From: Alligator mississippiensis
Lineage: Eukaryota > Chordata > Crocodylia > Alligatoridae
Reading direction: 5' to 3'
Assembly: GCF_030867095.1 (NCBI RefSeq)
Contig: NC_081831.1
Coordinates: forward strand, 72,818,716-72,882,715
Length of the DNA stretch: 64,000 nucleotides
Below, piece by piece: positions 1 through 13,600 of this stretch (positions are counted from its first letter, which is position 1; the number at the start of each line of letters is the position of its first letter). Both the position numbers and the translations under genes were made by a program. Under the pieces are notes generated by a model. That model made no database searches. It had not been told where the DNA came from and saw only the letters and a list, made by a program, of their open reading frames with translations.

Positions 1-279
1 TGGGGCGGAGAGTGGAGTCTCCCTGACAGCTCTGCAGCGAGGGCTTGCCTGTCTTTACTTCCAGTTACTCTGAGGCAAGCTGTTCAATGCAGCTTGCGTC
101 ACCTCAAAGGCAGTGTGTCCAAGGCCTGGGTTTCAGGTCTGGCAGCTGAGGACAGGAAAGAGTTGTTCATTGTTTCCTGGTGAAATGCTGATGTGAAACT
201 TGAGTGCAGCCCACAACTGTTGTTCTGTAGGCATGGAGTATGCAGGTGCCCTGCAACCATAACCCACTCGGGGGAGCGG
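1..279. other. KIAA1210 upstream intron, nothing recognised
   Basis: Lies left of the first exon seen, so presumably intronic. No gene, RNA or repeat recognised. Confidence 0.4.
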
Positions 280-406
280 GCCAACTGGATCAGTCATGCT
301 GGGCTGAATGCACTTGAGCTTCTCTGAGCATAGGAGCTCCTAGGCTTGACTGGCTTTTCAATGGGAGACCGCTGGTGCCAAGGGGTCATGGTGCAGTGTT
401 AGTCTT
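280..406 (+). repeat. 5S rRNA-derived sequence (SINE head or pseudogene)
   Basis: The strand reads CTGAATGCACTTGAGCT, then TCTCTGAGCATAGGAGCT, then CAATGGGAGACCGC-TGG and GGTGCAGTGTTAGTCTT. These align in order and spacing with vertebrate 5S rRNA (CTGAACGCGCC, TCTGATCTCGGAAGCT, GGATGGGAGACCGCCTGG, GGTGCTGTAGGCTT), including the internal promoter region. CpG sites have decayed, so it is old. It could be a dead 5S copy or the head of a 5S-derived SINE such as AmnSINE1. I do not see a clear tRNA-like or conserved central part after it. Confidence 0.6.
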
Positions 407-1315
407 GGGCCCCATTGTCACTGCTGAGCTGCCCAGCTGGAGGAGGCACCGTAGCATGCACTTCCTTACCCTGGCAAAAAAACAGTTGTGTGTGCAACCA
501 AGCCAAGTCTGTTGTAACTGGTGCCACAACTGAGCTACCACTTAGACACGGGTCCTGGCTATGCACTGAAATGTGCCTGGGAGACCATTGTGTCCCAGCA
601 GTCCAGTCTGTTTAGGTGGACTGCAGAAACTCTCTGTACCTCAGCATGTGCTGAGGCACGAACAACGCTCCTTCATGCTGTGGGACTTTTCCCCTATTCG
701 CCACTGGCAAGAAAAAAAAGTCTCAGGGCTGGTCTCTTCTACATCTGGCTGCATAGGCCCTGTAGGCCCCCCTCTAGCCACCAAGGACAGCTGGCACATA
801 GCAAAGGGCTGCAAGGGGGTGGTGAGGAGCTGCTTTGCTGGTTTTGTACCTCAGGGATTCCCCACAGTCCAGAGAAGTGGCTGGTATCCCTCTACATGAG
901 GAAGTGACACATGGGAGCCTTGCTGGTGGGGAGAAGTGGGCTAGGAGAGCATCTAGCAGCTAGTGAAGGGAAGGGCTTTTGAATTCAGTAACTGGCATCA
1001 GCGTGGATGGATTTTCTCTAACAATAACGAAGGATGGAAATTTTTCTCAATCAAGGTCTCTGGACAGTGCTGGCAAATGCTGAGGGGCGGAGGGAACTAA
1101 TGGTAGAAAAGGGCAGTAAGAAGGGAGAGGAGGTTATAAAAGTATTTTACTTGTGCCACCCCTGGCTGGCTGCAGGGCAAGGCTCAAGGTGGGAGTCTAG
1201 GTGTTTTTACAGTATTTATTATGTAGGTTATGGTAGTGTAGATCAAGCTAGGGTGTTATGCCTGGTGCCATATAAACACTTAGTGAGGATGTGCCTGCCC
1301 CCAAAGTGTACAATC
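407..1315. other. KIAA1210 intron, nothing recognised
   Basis: Open frames such as 521-907 have no splice or family support. No repeat family recognised. Confidence 0.4.
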
Positions 1316-1490
1316 AACACAGAGGAGGCGCACAAAAGATGGGAGGGGAGACGGAGGCAGAGAGAGGGACTTGCCCAAGGTCACGCAGTAGGTCAGTGGC
1401 AGCTCTGGGAACACAGCCAAGATGTCCCAAGTCCCAGTCAAATGCTGTCTTCCCTAGGCAACCACATTCATGTGTCTGACAGCAGAAGGC
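1316..1490 (-). repeat. MIR/L2-like SINE fragment
   Basis: Contains GGGACTTGCCCAAGGTCACG followed by CAGTAGGTCAGTGGCAG, the reverse complement of the CTGTGTGACCTTGGGCAAGT core shared by MIR-type CORE-SINEs and L2. It ends close to the first KIAA1210 exon seen. Confidence 0.55.
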
Positions 1491-1545
1491 TAAGATCTTT
1501 CTGGGGGTGGTTGCGAATTGCTTACAGACCTTTCTTGCCTTCCAG

Positions 1546-1675
1546 ATCCAAAGGAAGCCTGGGAAACAAAGCCCTGTCCCATGACAGTGTCTTCATTTTT
1601 GAAACAGCACCAGAAAATGCAGCTGGTGATGCATCGTCTCAGGAGAACATCCCCGGAAGAGTGAAGACCTTGCAG
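1546..1675 (+). CDS. KIAA1210: KIAA1210 exon a (SHDS motif exon)
   Basis: Acceptor is CCTTCCAG before 1546 and donor is GTAAGT at 1676. The exon enters in phase 2 (its first base completes a codon) and leaves in phase 0. It encodes about 43 residues beginning S-K-G-S-L-G-N-K-A-L-S-H-D-S-V-F-I, followed by a segment ending N-I-P-G-R-V-K-T-L-Q. The SHDS-[VI]-F-I motif followed by S-Q-E-N is a hallmark of the CRACD/KIAA1211 family and is the best family marker in the window. An open frame covering 1034-1960 runs through it, but only this part looks coding. Confidence 0.87.
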
Positions 1676-4600
1676 GTAAGTGCGTGTCTCGTGTTTGTGG
1701 GGCTGGGGGCTGCTCTACATGCCAGCTGCCAGGCTGAAAAGGCTCTGCTTGGATCCTGTACCCAACCGCTTCCTCCTGGTGTGCAGCAGAGTTTGAAACT
1801 GGTTTTGGAGTGCCCACAATATGCATGGCCTTGCCGAGGTAACACTGCTTCCCTTTTCCTGCCCCAAATTGTTTACCACCTAGATTTTCCCCCCGTTGAA
1901 GCACATCCTCTTCTGAGGGGCTTTCCATTCTGTACTTCCTTGCTTCACCTTTTGGACTAAAGTCATTTGTTTTCATGGATTTGTGTCAGTCTCTTGGCGG
2001 CAGTTCTGTCCTGAAGTATGCCTTCTCCATTGTCCAGTGGCAATGACTGCTCTGGGCAGTCAGGGTGATGGATGGGTAGGAGCATTGCTAAAGACAGCTG
2101 TATTTATATCCTTGTTCTCTTATCGCTGTCAGCTGAGGAGACATTCTGCTAGGTCACTTCCTTCTTCCAAGGCACATGCTGAACCCTCCTTGACAACCTC
2201 CTTATCAATCCCTTGGTCATGGTTATTGCACTCGGACAGCTGCCTGACTTCCAACACAGAGATAAAAATTTAAGGTTATTCCTGGGACAGAAACAAACTG
2301 TTGACAATATGTCCCAAGGCCATGGAGACGCTTCAGTGCAAACCGCTGCTGCAAAACAAGGTTGCATCACATGGTAACTAACGGAAGATGCGCAGAAGGA
2401 CTTCTGGCTCCACAGAAACACAGCTGAGGCCAAGTTTCAGTCCAGGATATTGCTTGTAAAACAATGGGAGCAGCAGGGGAAGGGCAGTACGTTTTCATAT
2501 AACAGGCCTTGTTCAGGAAAAAGCACCTTTCCATTTTGTGTAATGGGACTCTGCTCTCTGCAGCCCCTTGAATGCTCTCCTTCTGCCATGCACTGTGCTT
2601 CACCGTGGCAGAGCGCTGCCAGGGATAGATTCTACCCAAAAAGAGAGCACATTTCCTTTAGCTTAATGCTTGTTTGGATCAAAAATCTGCACATCAGCAG
2701 ATCCCGATATTGTCTTAGCTAGTGGATCATCTAGTTCTGCCAGTGCAAGAGAAGACTGCAGTTTCTCTCTTCTGTAACATTTTTCCCATTGCGTTCCAAC
2801 AGTTACATTCATAGAAGTGGGGCAATTGCAGAATCTACTCACACTTCTTTACTTGGAGGTGGCGCACGTGGGTTACAGATCTCATTTGCTGGCTACATAT
2901 ATGTAGTTCTTTGGGCATGGACAGATGATCACTTATCCCGGAGTAATTTACACTGGTCTGTGTACAAGTGGAAGTTACTCAGGCACTGACAGATGAGGAG
3001 CTGTCCCTGGGTAGCAGCATGGAGGATGTAGCTCTCAAGTAAGCAATAGTCTGCTTACCTTTAGTAAATGACTGTCCTGGAATGGAAGTGGACAGACAAC
3101 ACCTAAACCAGTGTATCTTCCAATGGGAGTGTTTGACTTCTGATTCTTTCAGGGTAATTTGACTGGGAGGCATAACTCCTGGTTAGAGCTTATATCATTT
3201 GTCCACTCATTTTTTTTACACCTGTGTAAGTGTGTGGGCTGTCCATGCTCTTTGAACAGCGTGTCCTGTGTTTAGCATTTGCATTACTTTTATTTCTCCA
3301 GTTGGTTTAGGGAACATGTACATTGTGCTAGGCAAATGGAAGCTGTCTGAGGTTAGAGGACTTGGACCTGACTCTGCCCTGCTCCTTGGGTAGTCGCATA
3401 TCCCCATAGATGCAAAGCGGGGTAAAATGACAGCATTCTGAAACCGGAGGTGACTCCATGGGCTGGATGCGGCCCTCAGGGCTTCCCACAGCAAGGAGGG
3501 AATGCAGAAGAGTGGCAGCCTTAATTTCCACAGCTCCTGTATCCTTAATTGCCATCACTTTTCCTGCCACCAAATTTCCAGACCTGTGGGGAGCCCTGCA
3601 GGCCAGATAATGGGGCGGTGTACCAGATTAGGGCCACAGATTGGTCCTACACATTGGATTTAGCTCATGCAGGGCTAGATGAATTGGGCATCCCTGTTCT
3701 AAATGCATTATGCAGAGGAATGAATGGCTGCTAGGACTGCAGAGAATCAGGCATTTGAGGCTTACAAATTCCAGCTCTGGTCTAGTAAGCAAAAGACCAT
3801 AAAAGCAGGCCCACCTATCTGCCAGGCAGCCTCAGATGAGCCACTTCTGGTTGAGAGGCAAAAATTGTCTTCAGACCTTGTCTGTACTACAGCCTTGACA
3901 TAGCTGGCTCAGGCCATGAGCTTCAGAACCGGTGTTTCCTGAGATTGACTTTTGTTTAAGAAGGAACATCTGGCTGCTTGTGGGGTTGCAGACTTTGTTT
4001 TATTTTTCTAGGATCACAGTCTGCCAGAGCAGCTTTTTTTATGCATTCTTGCAAAACTTTTCCCATACTCCCTGATAAACATATGTGACTCCTGTCCACA
4101 TGATTCCTCCCTTTATACTCAGGCTTGGCCAGTGGTACTGGAAGAGAGCGAACAAGGTGATTCTTTGGGAGGCACCAACTTAATTTTCTCTTTTTGTATG
4201 AAATACACATGCCAGAAGGATCCTTCAGATCATCACCTGCTTCTTCACACACAGGCAGAGCCCAGACACTTTCGCTAAGCGTCTGTGAAGAGTTGTCAGT
4301 GGTTAGAAGAGTTTTGCAAAGGACGGTTGTCCAAATAAATTATGGTTTTGGGAGCCACCAAGCCCCAGCCTCTGGAGGGCTGTGCGAGCATCCTGGTAAA
4401 TGTTACCACAAATCAGTCTTTACCTGCGCTACCTAATCAAGTATCCGAGGAAGACAGGCATCTGTTAGGAAGAGAGATTAAGTGATTTGACTAAGGTCAC
4501 CAAATTAATCTGGGGTGATGAGGTATCTGCAAAAAGTAAATTGTTTTTAAATCTTTCGAACAGCAGTCAGCTCTCAGGAGTCCTTGAGGAATGTAACTAA

Positions 4601-7600
4601 ATCAAATTGGGCCAGTTACTAATTTCTCTGGATGCTCTTTTGGGAAGGTTTCGAAAAGCTTTTGCCTGATAACTGGGTAGATCTGTTCTTAATGAAGATT
4701 TCTCCCTAAGAGATAAAGCCATTTAAATACTTTGTTCTTCACTTCCCTTTGCCCCCCAGCTCCAGTTACAACAGAACATCAGACTTGGATCTCCTCCTCT
4801 TGTTATAACCAGCAGGAAAGTGGAAGACCCAGGTGCTGTTTCAGAAGATGATGGATTACCTAGAAGCCCTCCAGAAATTTCCACTCTTCACGAAGTTCTA
4901 ACGGGTTCGCCAAGCAAGGTATGTACTTCATGCCATGTAAGGGCTTGAGGTTTAAAGTGAATTGTATAGAGTAAAGGTTGGTTGGACAGTTATTTTTTTT
5001 TTCTTTAAATCTGCAGTCAATATAAGTGTTTTGTCATCAGTTATTACGTTTACCTCCCTACCATCTTTTATTTGCAAAACCCTCAGCTCTGAAGCAATGG
5101 ACAGAATGGTTTCCTTCTTTTAAACCTAATTCCAAAACCGGAAACAAGCAGAACCAAAAAAGCACTCCTATTGATTTACTGCCCAGTTTGCAAATAAATG
5201 TAAGAGGTTGTTAAAGATAAAATTGTTTGCAGAAGTTCAGCTCGTATTGGAAGAGTAAAAGATAAATGTCTAGAAAGATCAAACCTACTGCACTTGAAAT
5301 CTGAAGTGGATAAGGCAGGAGCACAGAATGATGATATTTAACTGATGTTCCTTCTAGCATTGTTGGTCTATGATGCCTTTGCTTCTGCACCTCATGGAAG
5401 ACCCATCACTGAATTTCAGGCAGGAATACTCAGAGTATAGGTTTCTATAATCACTGAATGCATAAAGGCTGCACTGCTGCCTTTAGTTTTTGTGTGCAAC
5501 TAGAAAAATTGTATAATAACTAGCTTCATCTATGGATAAGCTGGTGTGAGAGATACCTGGGGATGTGTTCTGTAACCGTACGTCAGTCCCGGCCCAACTC
5601 AGTGTAGTCCTAGTCCTAGAAAAGATACTATTTGTCTAGAAAATATTCCAGATGCAACTTAAAATATTAGAGACTACAGGTTTAAAAACCATGCCTTTCA
5701 CTATCGAGTTCTGGTAATAGCCTTCTGTGTTTATGGACATGCAGAGATGGGCAAAAAGTCTTCAGGAATCACCAACCATATTGTAATAGATCCTAGAAAC
5801 AAGGAAGAAAAAAGTGTGTTCTGGTCTCATCTCTGACTGAGTTACTTAAAGCTGCAAGGATCAGCAAAGAACAAATAGCGCTTTGAGTAACACTGCAATT
5901 CACTCGCTAGAATGAAAGGTAAAATACTTGTAGGTAAGACTAACACAGCTGGCAGATTTATATCAAGTAGTCCTATAGACAACAGTGTCCTGACTTTGAC
6001 TCTGAGGTCAGTTAGGATTAAAAGGAAGACCCAAGCAAAAAGGATTTAAACAGTAATGAAAGCAGACAGATAGCCTTTAAAACTCAGCCATTTGTCAACT
6101 CCTGCCATTATTTACATTCACCTGGGAGGAGCTAATTAATCTGAGTTTACCATGTATGGTTGTGGGAGGTGAGAACTAGCTTCATCTTTGAAAGGCCTGT
6201 TTGAAGACGAGGCAGAACATGGACATACCGTCCCAGAATGGTCCAGCAGAATCTTAGAAGAGGATCCCGCAGGGTGTCTGATGAATGCAGTGAGTGAAGA
6301 AAGCCACTGTTCCTGTTCAGTTGAGCAGTGATGGATGTCAGCACAGAGACTTCCAAATGAAAGCAGAGCAGAGGGGAGATGGGAGCATGCTTCACTTGCC
6401 CGAGGTACTGTATGAAAGGCAAAGCAAACAAAGAAAGAGAAGACATGATTTAAGGAATTCAAGTAACAAGTTCATGATGCAAGACAGATAAAAACCTGTT
6501 GCCCCTGGGAGAGAACATAGTTCCAATAGTGATAGCAGGTTCACTTGAATGAAAAGAGAACCACGTGCCTTTTGCCATCTACTGAAAGCTGAAGCTTGAC
6601 AGCATTACAGTGCCTTTACCAGTCAGGATTATGGCAATGGCCTGAAACTCATGTGTCTCAAGGGTGGGGAAAAACAAGGAGCAACACTGCATCAGAAAAG
6701 AACGAGCTGAAAAGCAGCTGTTGTCATAAAGTTTTAGCTGGAGCAACATTTGGGTAGAGTGACTTGCGTGTTGATGCATGAGGAAGTAGTATCATTCTTG
6801 GGTTCATGAAAGCCTTATTTCCTCAAGTGAAAATGTTATGAGGTTTAAAACATTTTCCTCCTAGAAGTTTATCCCTCTTGTTGAATTGGGTACTGATTGT
6901 TTTGCCGAAGGTCACCAAGGTAGCAGAAAGATGGGGCAGCGTGTATGGTGCTAATCTGGGACTCGGGAGACCTGATGAATTCAAACCCCAGCTCCACCCC
7001 AGAGGTCCCATGTGATTATGGACAAGTCAGCTTCTCTGATATGTCCACATGATGGAATACAGGTTGAAGAGCCATCTTAATGCAACTATTTCATTTCTGG
7101 TGGCTTCTGAACGAAGGTATCGCTGCACTGTGCTGGGTGGCCATACCCTCTTTGTGTCCATTCCCTGTCTGTAAAAGGGGGAAGACATCAGTCCCTATCT
7201 CACAAGGTTGTGGTGACAATAATAATACATTAAGGACAGTGAGCCGCTCAGCAAGTTCTGTAATAGAAGCCGTAAAAGTGTCTTAGAATAGATTACTACA
7301 AAATGGCACAGGAATACAGAATGGGGGAACTGAGCTGAGCCCTCCAGGGAAGCAAACATGGCTAAAGAAACTAAAACTCCAGGTGATTCAGTGTGGGCGT
7401 GGGGGCTTTATTCCTTTATTCTTTATATTAAGAACTTTCTTCCTGTATTAAAATGTTCCAGGGTGTTTCAGTGATGATTGATTTGAGTGAACAAAGCTGG
7501 TACTTCTTGTTCTGAATACTCAACAGTGGCAGAAAGTTAGGAGGCTGAGGCATGTATAGCTAGGCACTGAGCTGTTGTGCATTGCAGCCAAGTGCATCTG

Positions 7601-10600
7601 ATTGCATGGAAGAGGCTTCAGTCCTTTGCATTGGATCAGCAATGACAAATGAATGAACAAACGAATGAGACCCTATGCAGTGGTTAGTTTTCCATGTTAA
7701 CCTCTCCTGTGTCCTTCCTGTTGTATTTTCTTATGATTATCCTTTTATATTCAGTCCCTGAGAACTGTATGTGTTGCTTCCCCTGACTTATCCTTTTCCT
7801 TATTTTATCCCACAGTCCTCCAACCCCGTTCAGCGCCATAGCTCTTTGAGTTTAGGTGGAACAGACAGTGAAGATGAACAGGTAAAGAGTTGCTTTTCCT
7901 GCTACTGAAGTGTTGGAGAAAGTTTGTGTGGTACTGATATTGCTGTTCTTGTATCCGGTCTGGGTAGATGCCCAAAGGCAAACTTCAAAAGCATGGGTGG
8001 ATCCAGGATTTTAAAAGGGGGAGGTATGAGAACAGTGACTGACACTGCAGGGGTGGCTGCATCCCTTTTCCAGCCTCCCCATCCCAAACTGGGGCAGGGA
8101 GGCCACGCACGTGGGGACTTTTTTGAAGTCCCCAAATCAGGTAAAAAATCTCCCTCCTCCCTTTGCTGCACCCCATCCCTTCTCCCATGTGTTCAGGAGG
8201 ACCTCCCCGCTACTCCCGGCCTCCCTTCATCTTCTTTACTTACAAAAAGGGGAGATCCACCTGTCACAGCCACTGCTGGGGCTACGGAAAGTTGCTCTGT
8301 GGGGAGCCAGGCTTAGCCGGGGACAGTGGTGACAACAGGTGGGTTCCCTCTCCCCGAGCCTGCTTAGGGGCTAGCGAGGAACACCGTAGGGAACCAGGTA
8401 TAGAGGGGGAAACTGCCTGCTGTTCTTGGCTGAGCCCAGCTTCCCCTGCAGCCTAGCCGGAGCGGGGCAGGAGCAGCTCTAGAGCTCCCCCCACCTTTGG
8501 GTCAGCTGGGGACAGCGAGGGTGCAAGGAGATGCTGCTTAGTGTGGAGGGGAAGGGAGGAGGTGCTGAGAGTAGGGAATTCTTCCCTGCTTAAAAAAAGT
8601 CCCCAGCTGCTGTTCCCACAATGTGGTCTGAAGGAGGGGTGTAGTTGGATCCACCCCTGTTCACAACCAATCCAGAGAATGATGTGTGTGTACAGAAAAT
8701 TGCAGGTAAAGGAGAGTGTTGGTCAACAAGCAAAGTAATATCTGAAGTTGGCTTGCAGGTAACGGATGAGCAGAAAGAGGGGCTGCGTTCTGCATTGTCT
8801 GCGGTGGTAGCTTTGGCAGCTGTAGTCACACAATATGGACAGTAACATTAACACAACAGTGAACGTGTCAAATTAGCAGAGATAATATAATACTGAAAAA
8901 CAAGTTATTTACACATACACATTTATATTTATATTGATTGAAAAGAAATGTGTGCACATGCTCATATCTATGCTTACCTCTAAGGTCTAACAGTAGCTGC
9001 TGCTTAGTGAATCTTGTCTATCAGGGTGGTCGCGTATAAAGCTTTCGGCCTCTCGCAAGTGCCAGGTGTCCCAGTGGAAAAGGGCTTGAGCTAAACAAAA
9101 AGGGCTTGATCTAAACTGCAGCCTCCCTCAGGATGTCAGCGGTAGCAGGGAGAAACTGGTCGTACTTGTAGCCCAGCACAACCTAGTCATGACCCAGAAG
9201 AAGCCGGGGTTACAGTCTCTATGTGAAAACCTAGAGGACTTTCACCCAGACTGTCCATGTCAGCTGGGGGAGAACAGGTTTCCATAGTCTCCAGTGTCTG
9301 TCAGACTCTCAAGGTAGGTTTGCTGTTTTAGTTAAGCAAATGGCTGGCAGATGTCAGATCATATCCTGGTGACCTCTGATCTCGAATGGTCATAGCAAAG
9401 GTGGCAACCCCTCTCTAGCTGCAGACGGCCTGCTCTCTCTAGTCACAGCCCATGGGCATGTCCTTCCCAGGCTCATGGATGGAAAGGGGAGGGGATGTTC
9501 ATGGGCTCACACCAAATGCTGACACTGCTGGGAGCACGGCTGTCCTCCACATGGGAAACCCACTGAAGAGGAGGTTTAACCCTTCAGATATCCATGAGTA
9601 AAGGGTGAGCTGCAGATTGCACATGTGTGTGCACAGCCCTGCACGGGGGCCTAGCTATGCAGAGCAGCATCTCCGAGGCCACTCTTCTCAAACTCTCTGG
9701 AGGATGAGAGGGGCCATTCAGTGCTGCTGTCCTGCCTGCGGCTGAGAGCCCATCCTGTCCTGTCTCCAGCTTTCTGGAGAGGTTGCCTCCCACTCCCTCA
9801 GACTGCAGTCTCCCACTCCCCTACTTGCTGCTGTCTCAGGAAGCTGCCTATCCAGATGGGTCACACACAGGGCTAGAAAAAACCCTTCTCCAACTGTATG
9901 TGCATTGCACAGCGAGTCTCTTTGCACATATCAAATTGTTAGTTCAGTTTTCCCTGCTGTAGTTTGAGGTATCCTTTCCTTGCACCTATTAGCCAAACTC
10001 TCCTTTCCACAATCTAGTTGCTGGTTGTTCCTTATAAAATCAGATGGCCCCATTGCCCTGACCCTACTGGCCTTAAGCTCTTTCCATCCCACTTTGCCTC
10101 ATGATGTTCTGAGCAGAAAAGGGAAGGCTGAGAGCTGGGAAAGAAGAGAGAAAAGTACCTTCTCTTCCCCATTGCACAATATTCCCCTACTTACAGGCTC
10201 CTGCTGTTGTGGTTCAGTGGTAGACTCCTTACCTGCCATGCAGGACACCGAGGTTTGATTCTCAGCTGCGCATATAACGACAGCTATTAAGGCACTGAAC
10301 ACCTGGACTCAGTCTGGCCTTTGGATTCTGTCTTAATGGTCTAAATGAAGGATGGAAGATCTGGCCAGCTTATAGTCCTCCGTACTCCTGCCCAGGCATA
10401 TGTGTTGAAGGTCCTGGTAACCTCTCGCGCATACACCAGGATCCAGAAGGATCGACAGTTGCCTACTACAGGATCCTGATTTTCCTTCTCCATTTGCTTA
10501 GAAGCTGGCTGGCCTCTTTCTCCCTCCTTACAAATGCAGCATCTGTTGCTTCTCCCAAAGAAGTCTGCATTAGCTGACTTGCTTAATGGAAATGCTGCAC

Positions 10601-13600
10601 CTACGTTTATCTGCATTTAAGAAAGTCTTTCCTTACACTGTCGTCACCTTGGCTGTAACATTCTTAACCGTTTTAAAATAAAACTATGATGTTGCGGATC
10701 ATACGTGTCTTAAATCAGAACTGCACTCCTCCAACAGACACCCTGAACACAATAGCTATTTTGAATCCATAGCCCTATGTTTTACCTAACAGAAGTGCTA
10801 TGTGTTAAGAAAACTCTCACCTCATCCTGGTCCTGGGATAAGAGGGGCTAAGTGCAGTGACTTGACTAGTCCCCTTGCCTTCCTGAAAGTGATGGTAACT
10901 TGGTTGTCTAGCCCTGCAATGGTTTTCTGCATTCCTGCTGTCCCCTCTTTGGGAAGCCCTCAAAGGGCATGTGTGTATTTGTACACTCCCATCAATGGCC
11001 TGCAGATTTATAAATGCACATTTCCTGGTTGTCTGGAAGATAAACACGGGCTATCACTTCAAAAACATAACAACATAACAAAAACATAAAGTAAATCACT
11101 TCCCATTTTCAGAGCCGCTACCCAGTGTCAAACCTTTGCCAAATTGCTTTTACAGAGCTCTAACTTCCTTGGCTTCTGTAATTCACAGTAATTAAGAGCA
11201 AAGCAAAGTCCCAATTTGTAAGGATGAGGAAAGTTTAATTGGTATGAAAGCTGCTGAGGAAAAATCTTTCCTAGCTGCAATGGTTTTCCTCTACACAAAT
11301 ACCAGTCATAGCAGAATGCCTTCCCTTCAGGATCTATCCACCCAACCTTCTCCCTTTTAACTAAAAGCTAATCATTAAGGTAGAGACTTTATTGGCTTCT
11401 CTGCCCCAAAGAGAGTGAAATCGATTTCTAGTCACTGCTAGGAAAGCAAAGCATCCCTCCCCGCACTGAGATGGGAATGCAGCACTGGATGTTCGCTAAA
11501 TCCTAGTTTTAGCATGGCCCAGGCACAGATCCTCAGGTAGAGTAAATTGCCATGGAGCCCTTAAGAAGGAAGGGTTGATTAGCCGTGCAAGGAAGGTAAG
11601 TCTTACTGGACAAAGACAAGCACAAGCTATTAAGTGCACAGAACCAAGATGCAATAGAACTGCAGAGTCTGTGTTTTTTTTCCTAAAATATATGGCAACA
11701 TGTTACATTTGGGGTCAGCTACAGCAGAGTGCTAAAAAACACTTGCAGCCTCTACTTGCAAGATGTTGGCATGTGGGGGCGGGTGGTGGGGGAGCCACAA
11801 GAGGCCTGAACCTTGTGGCAGGGCAGTCCTGGCCCCTTCCCTGCCGTCTGCCCCAACGCGCATGTGCAAGCAAAATGCCTTTGTGTGCCATGCTCTGGCA
11901 CCCGTGCTGGGAGATGCCTACCCCTGTGTTGCATGTCTTGTCAAACCGTGTATTGGGACCCATACAAATGCAGCCGCTGAGTTTGTACAACAGTGTGTCA
12001 CTGATTTCAGGATCAGGCCACTGGTACACTAAATGAGCACCGCCATAATTTTAAACCTGTGAGATGGAAGAATTTGTCTGTGGGAAATGGGTAACAGCAT
12101 TACGATTTTTATTTCATTCTAGTGAGCCATATAGATTTCTTATTAGTCCTGCAGTATTGTAATAATTTGCTTCTTTCCCAAAGATGTTCTTTTTATTTCT
12201 CTTGAGGAATTTACACACTATGAAATAAGAGAGACCTAAAATTACGGTAACAGATTCAGTGGGGAAGTTGTTTTAATTCTAGGAGCTGAAAAGCATCAAC
12301 AGCAGCAGTTACTTTTTCTTAAATGGAGATGCGTACGATGAGACTGATATTAGGAATATAGTTGGGGGAAAAAGCCTTTTGTAGCACAGCTCCCATTCTA
12401 ATTCTGGGTTTATAAATCAAACTGAAAATGGTGACTCATTCTTGCAACCAGAGTTCAAGGTTTATTTTTTGTTTTTAAGGCAGGCAACCAGATGCAGCCT
12501 GTTGGTTTAAATTAAACTGGATGAGTCCTTGGTAAAAGCCAGGATTGTTAACAGATCCTTTTTAAAGTGACTCTTTTATGTACCGTTGGATGCTCTTAAG
12601 ATAATGACTCTTAAAAAAAAAAAAATTGCAAACTTGACTGTATTTCATCACGGTAGTCAGTATTTATATTGGAAGTCTTAAGCCTTAAATTTCATTAAAT
12701 ATTTGTCCGGTGGAATTTTTCTTTGAACGGAGCTCTATGCCATCCTGTTTTGTCCAATCCTGTCACTCTCACGTGCACTGTACATCATTGACTCATAGGT
12801 TGATGCTGCATTATGCGATATAATTATTCACGATGTGGGAAACTGCACATTCTTGTCTGAAGAGTCTGTAGGAACATTTTATTCACTCAGCATTGATTAC
12901 ATTTCCTTGACTCTGAGTTATGTTTCCCATTCAAGCAAACCCCAAATCTGAATGCCAAACCCTTTACAAACTGCCATGTTTCATGGTACTGTGGCTTGAA
13001 CCATAGAAAACGGCAATTTTTTAATGTTAAACAAAGCTCATTTGAAGTGCCTATGAAATTGCCAGTCTCCCAGCCAGCCAGCCGAGTTTGAGTTTCAAAC
13101 TAATATAACAAAACCAGACAAACGTTGCCTAGCTTTTGGGTTTCAGTGCAAACATGTCTGCCTGCTCGGTTTATAAGAGAATCATCTTTTTATATGCTGC
13201 AGACATTTGGTTCCCAAGGCTAGCATTGTTGTGGGGATGTCTGCACCTCCAAAATGGTCCAGGGCTGCTAGATGCAATGGGACGTAGGACTGCTGTGTGA
13301 GTTCATGGGGGGGAAATGAAAGAACCAAATGACTGCCTTTGAACCTGAGATGGTAAGGAGCAGTGAGCACTAATACTTCTGTGCCTTTATGCTGTTGCAC
13401 TGTCTCCTACTGTCCTGAGGAAAAAGCAAAGGGGACCTTGTTTAAAAAAACTGCAGCAGTGTCTCCTTCTGGTGCAAGTAGGTATTGCTAATTGTTCATT
13501 AATATTTATAGGACCTGGGAGAGGAGTGGCAAAAGCTGATACTGTGTGAAAGGAAAACTTAGCTGTGTCCCACTTCTGTGTAAGGTACAATCAGTGACAA

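Noticed and set aside
540..620. Second 5S-like stretch (CCTGGGAGACC)
   Set aside because: Only a short local match; flanking parts do not follow the 5S order.
1034..1960. 308-residue + strand open frame
   Set aside because: Only 1546-1675 has splice sites and family similarity; the rest reads through introns.
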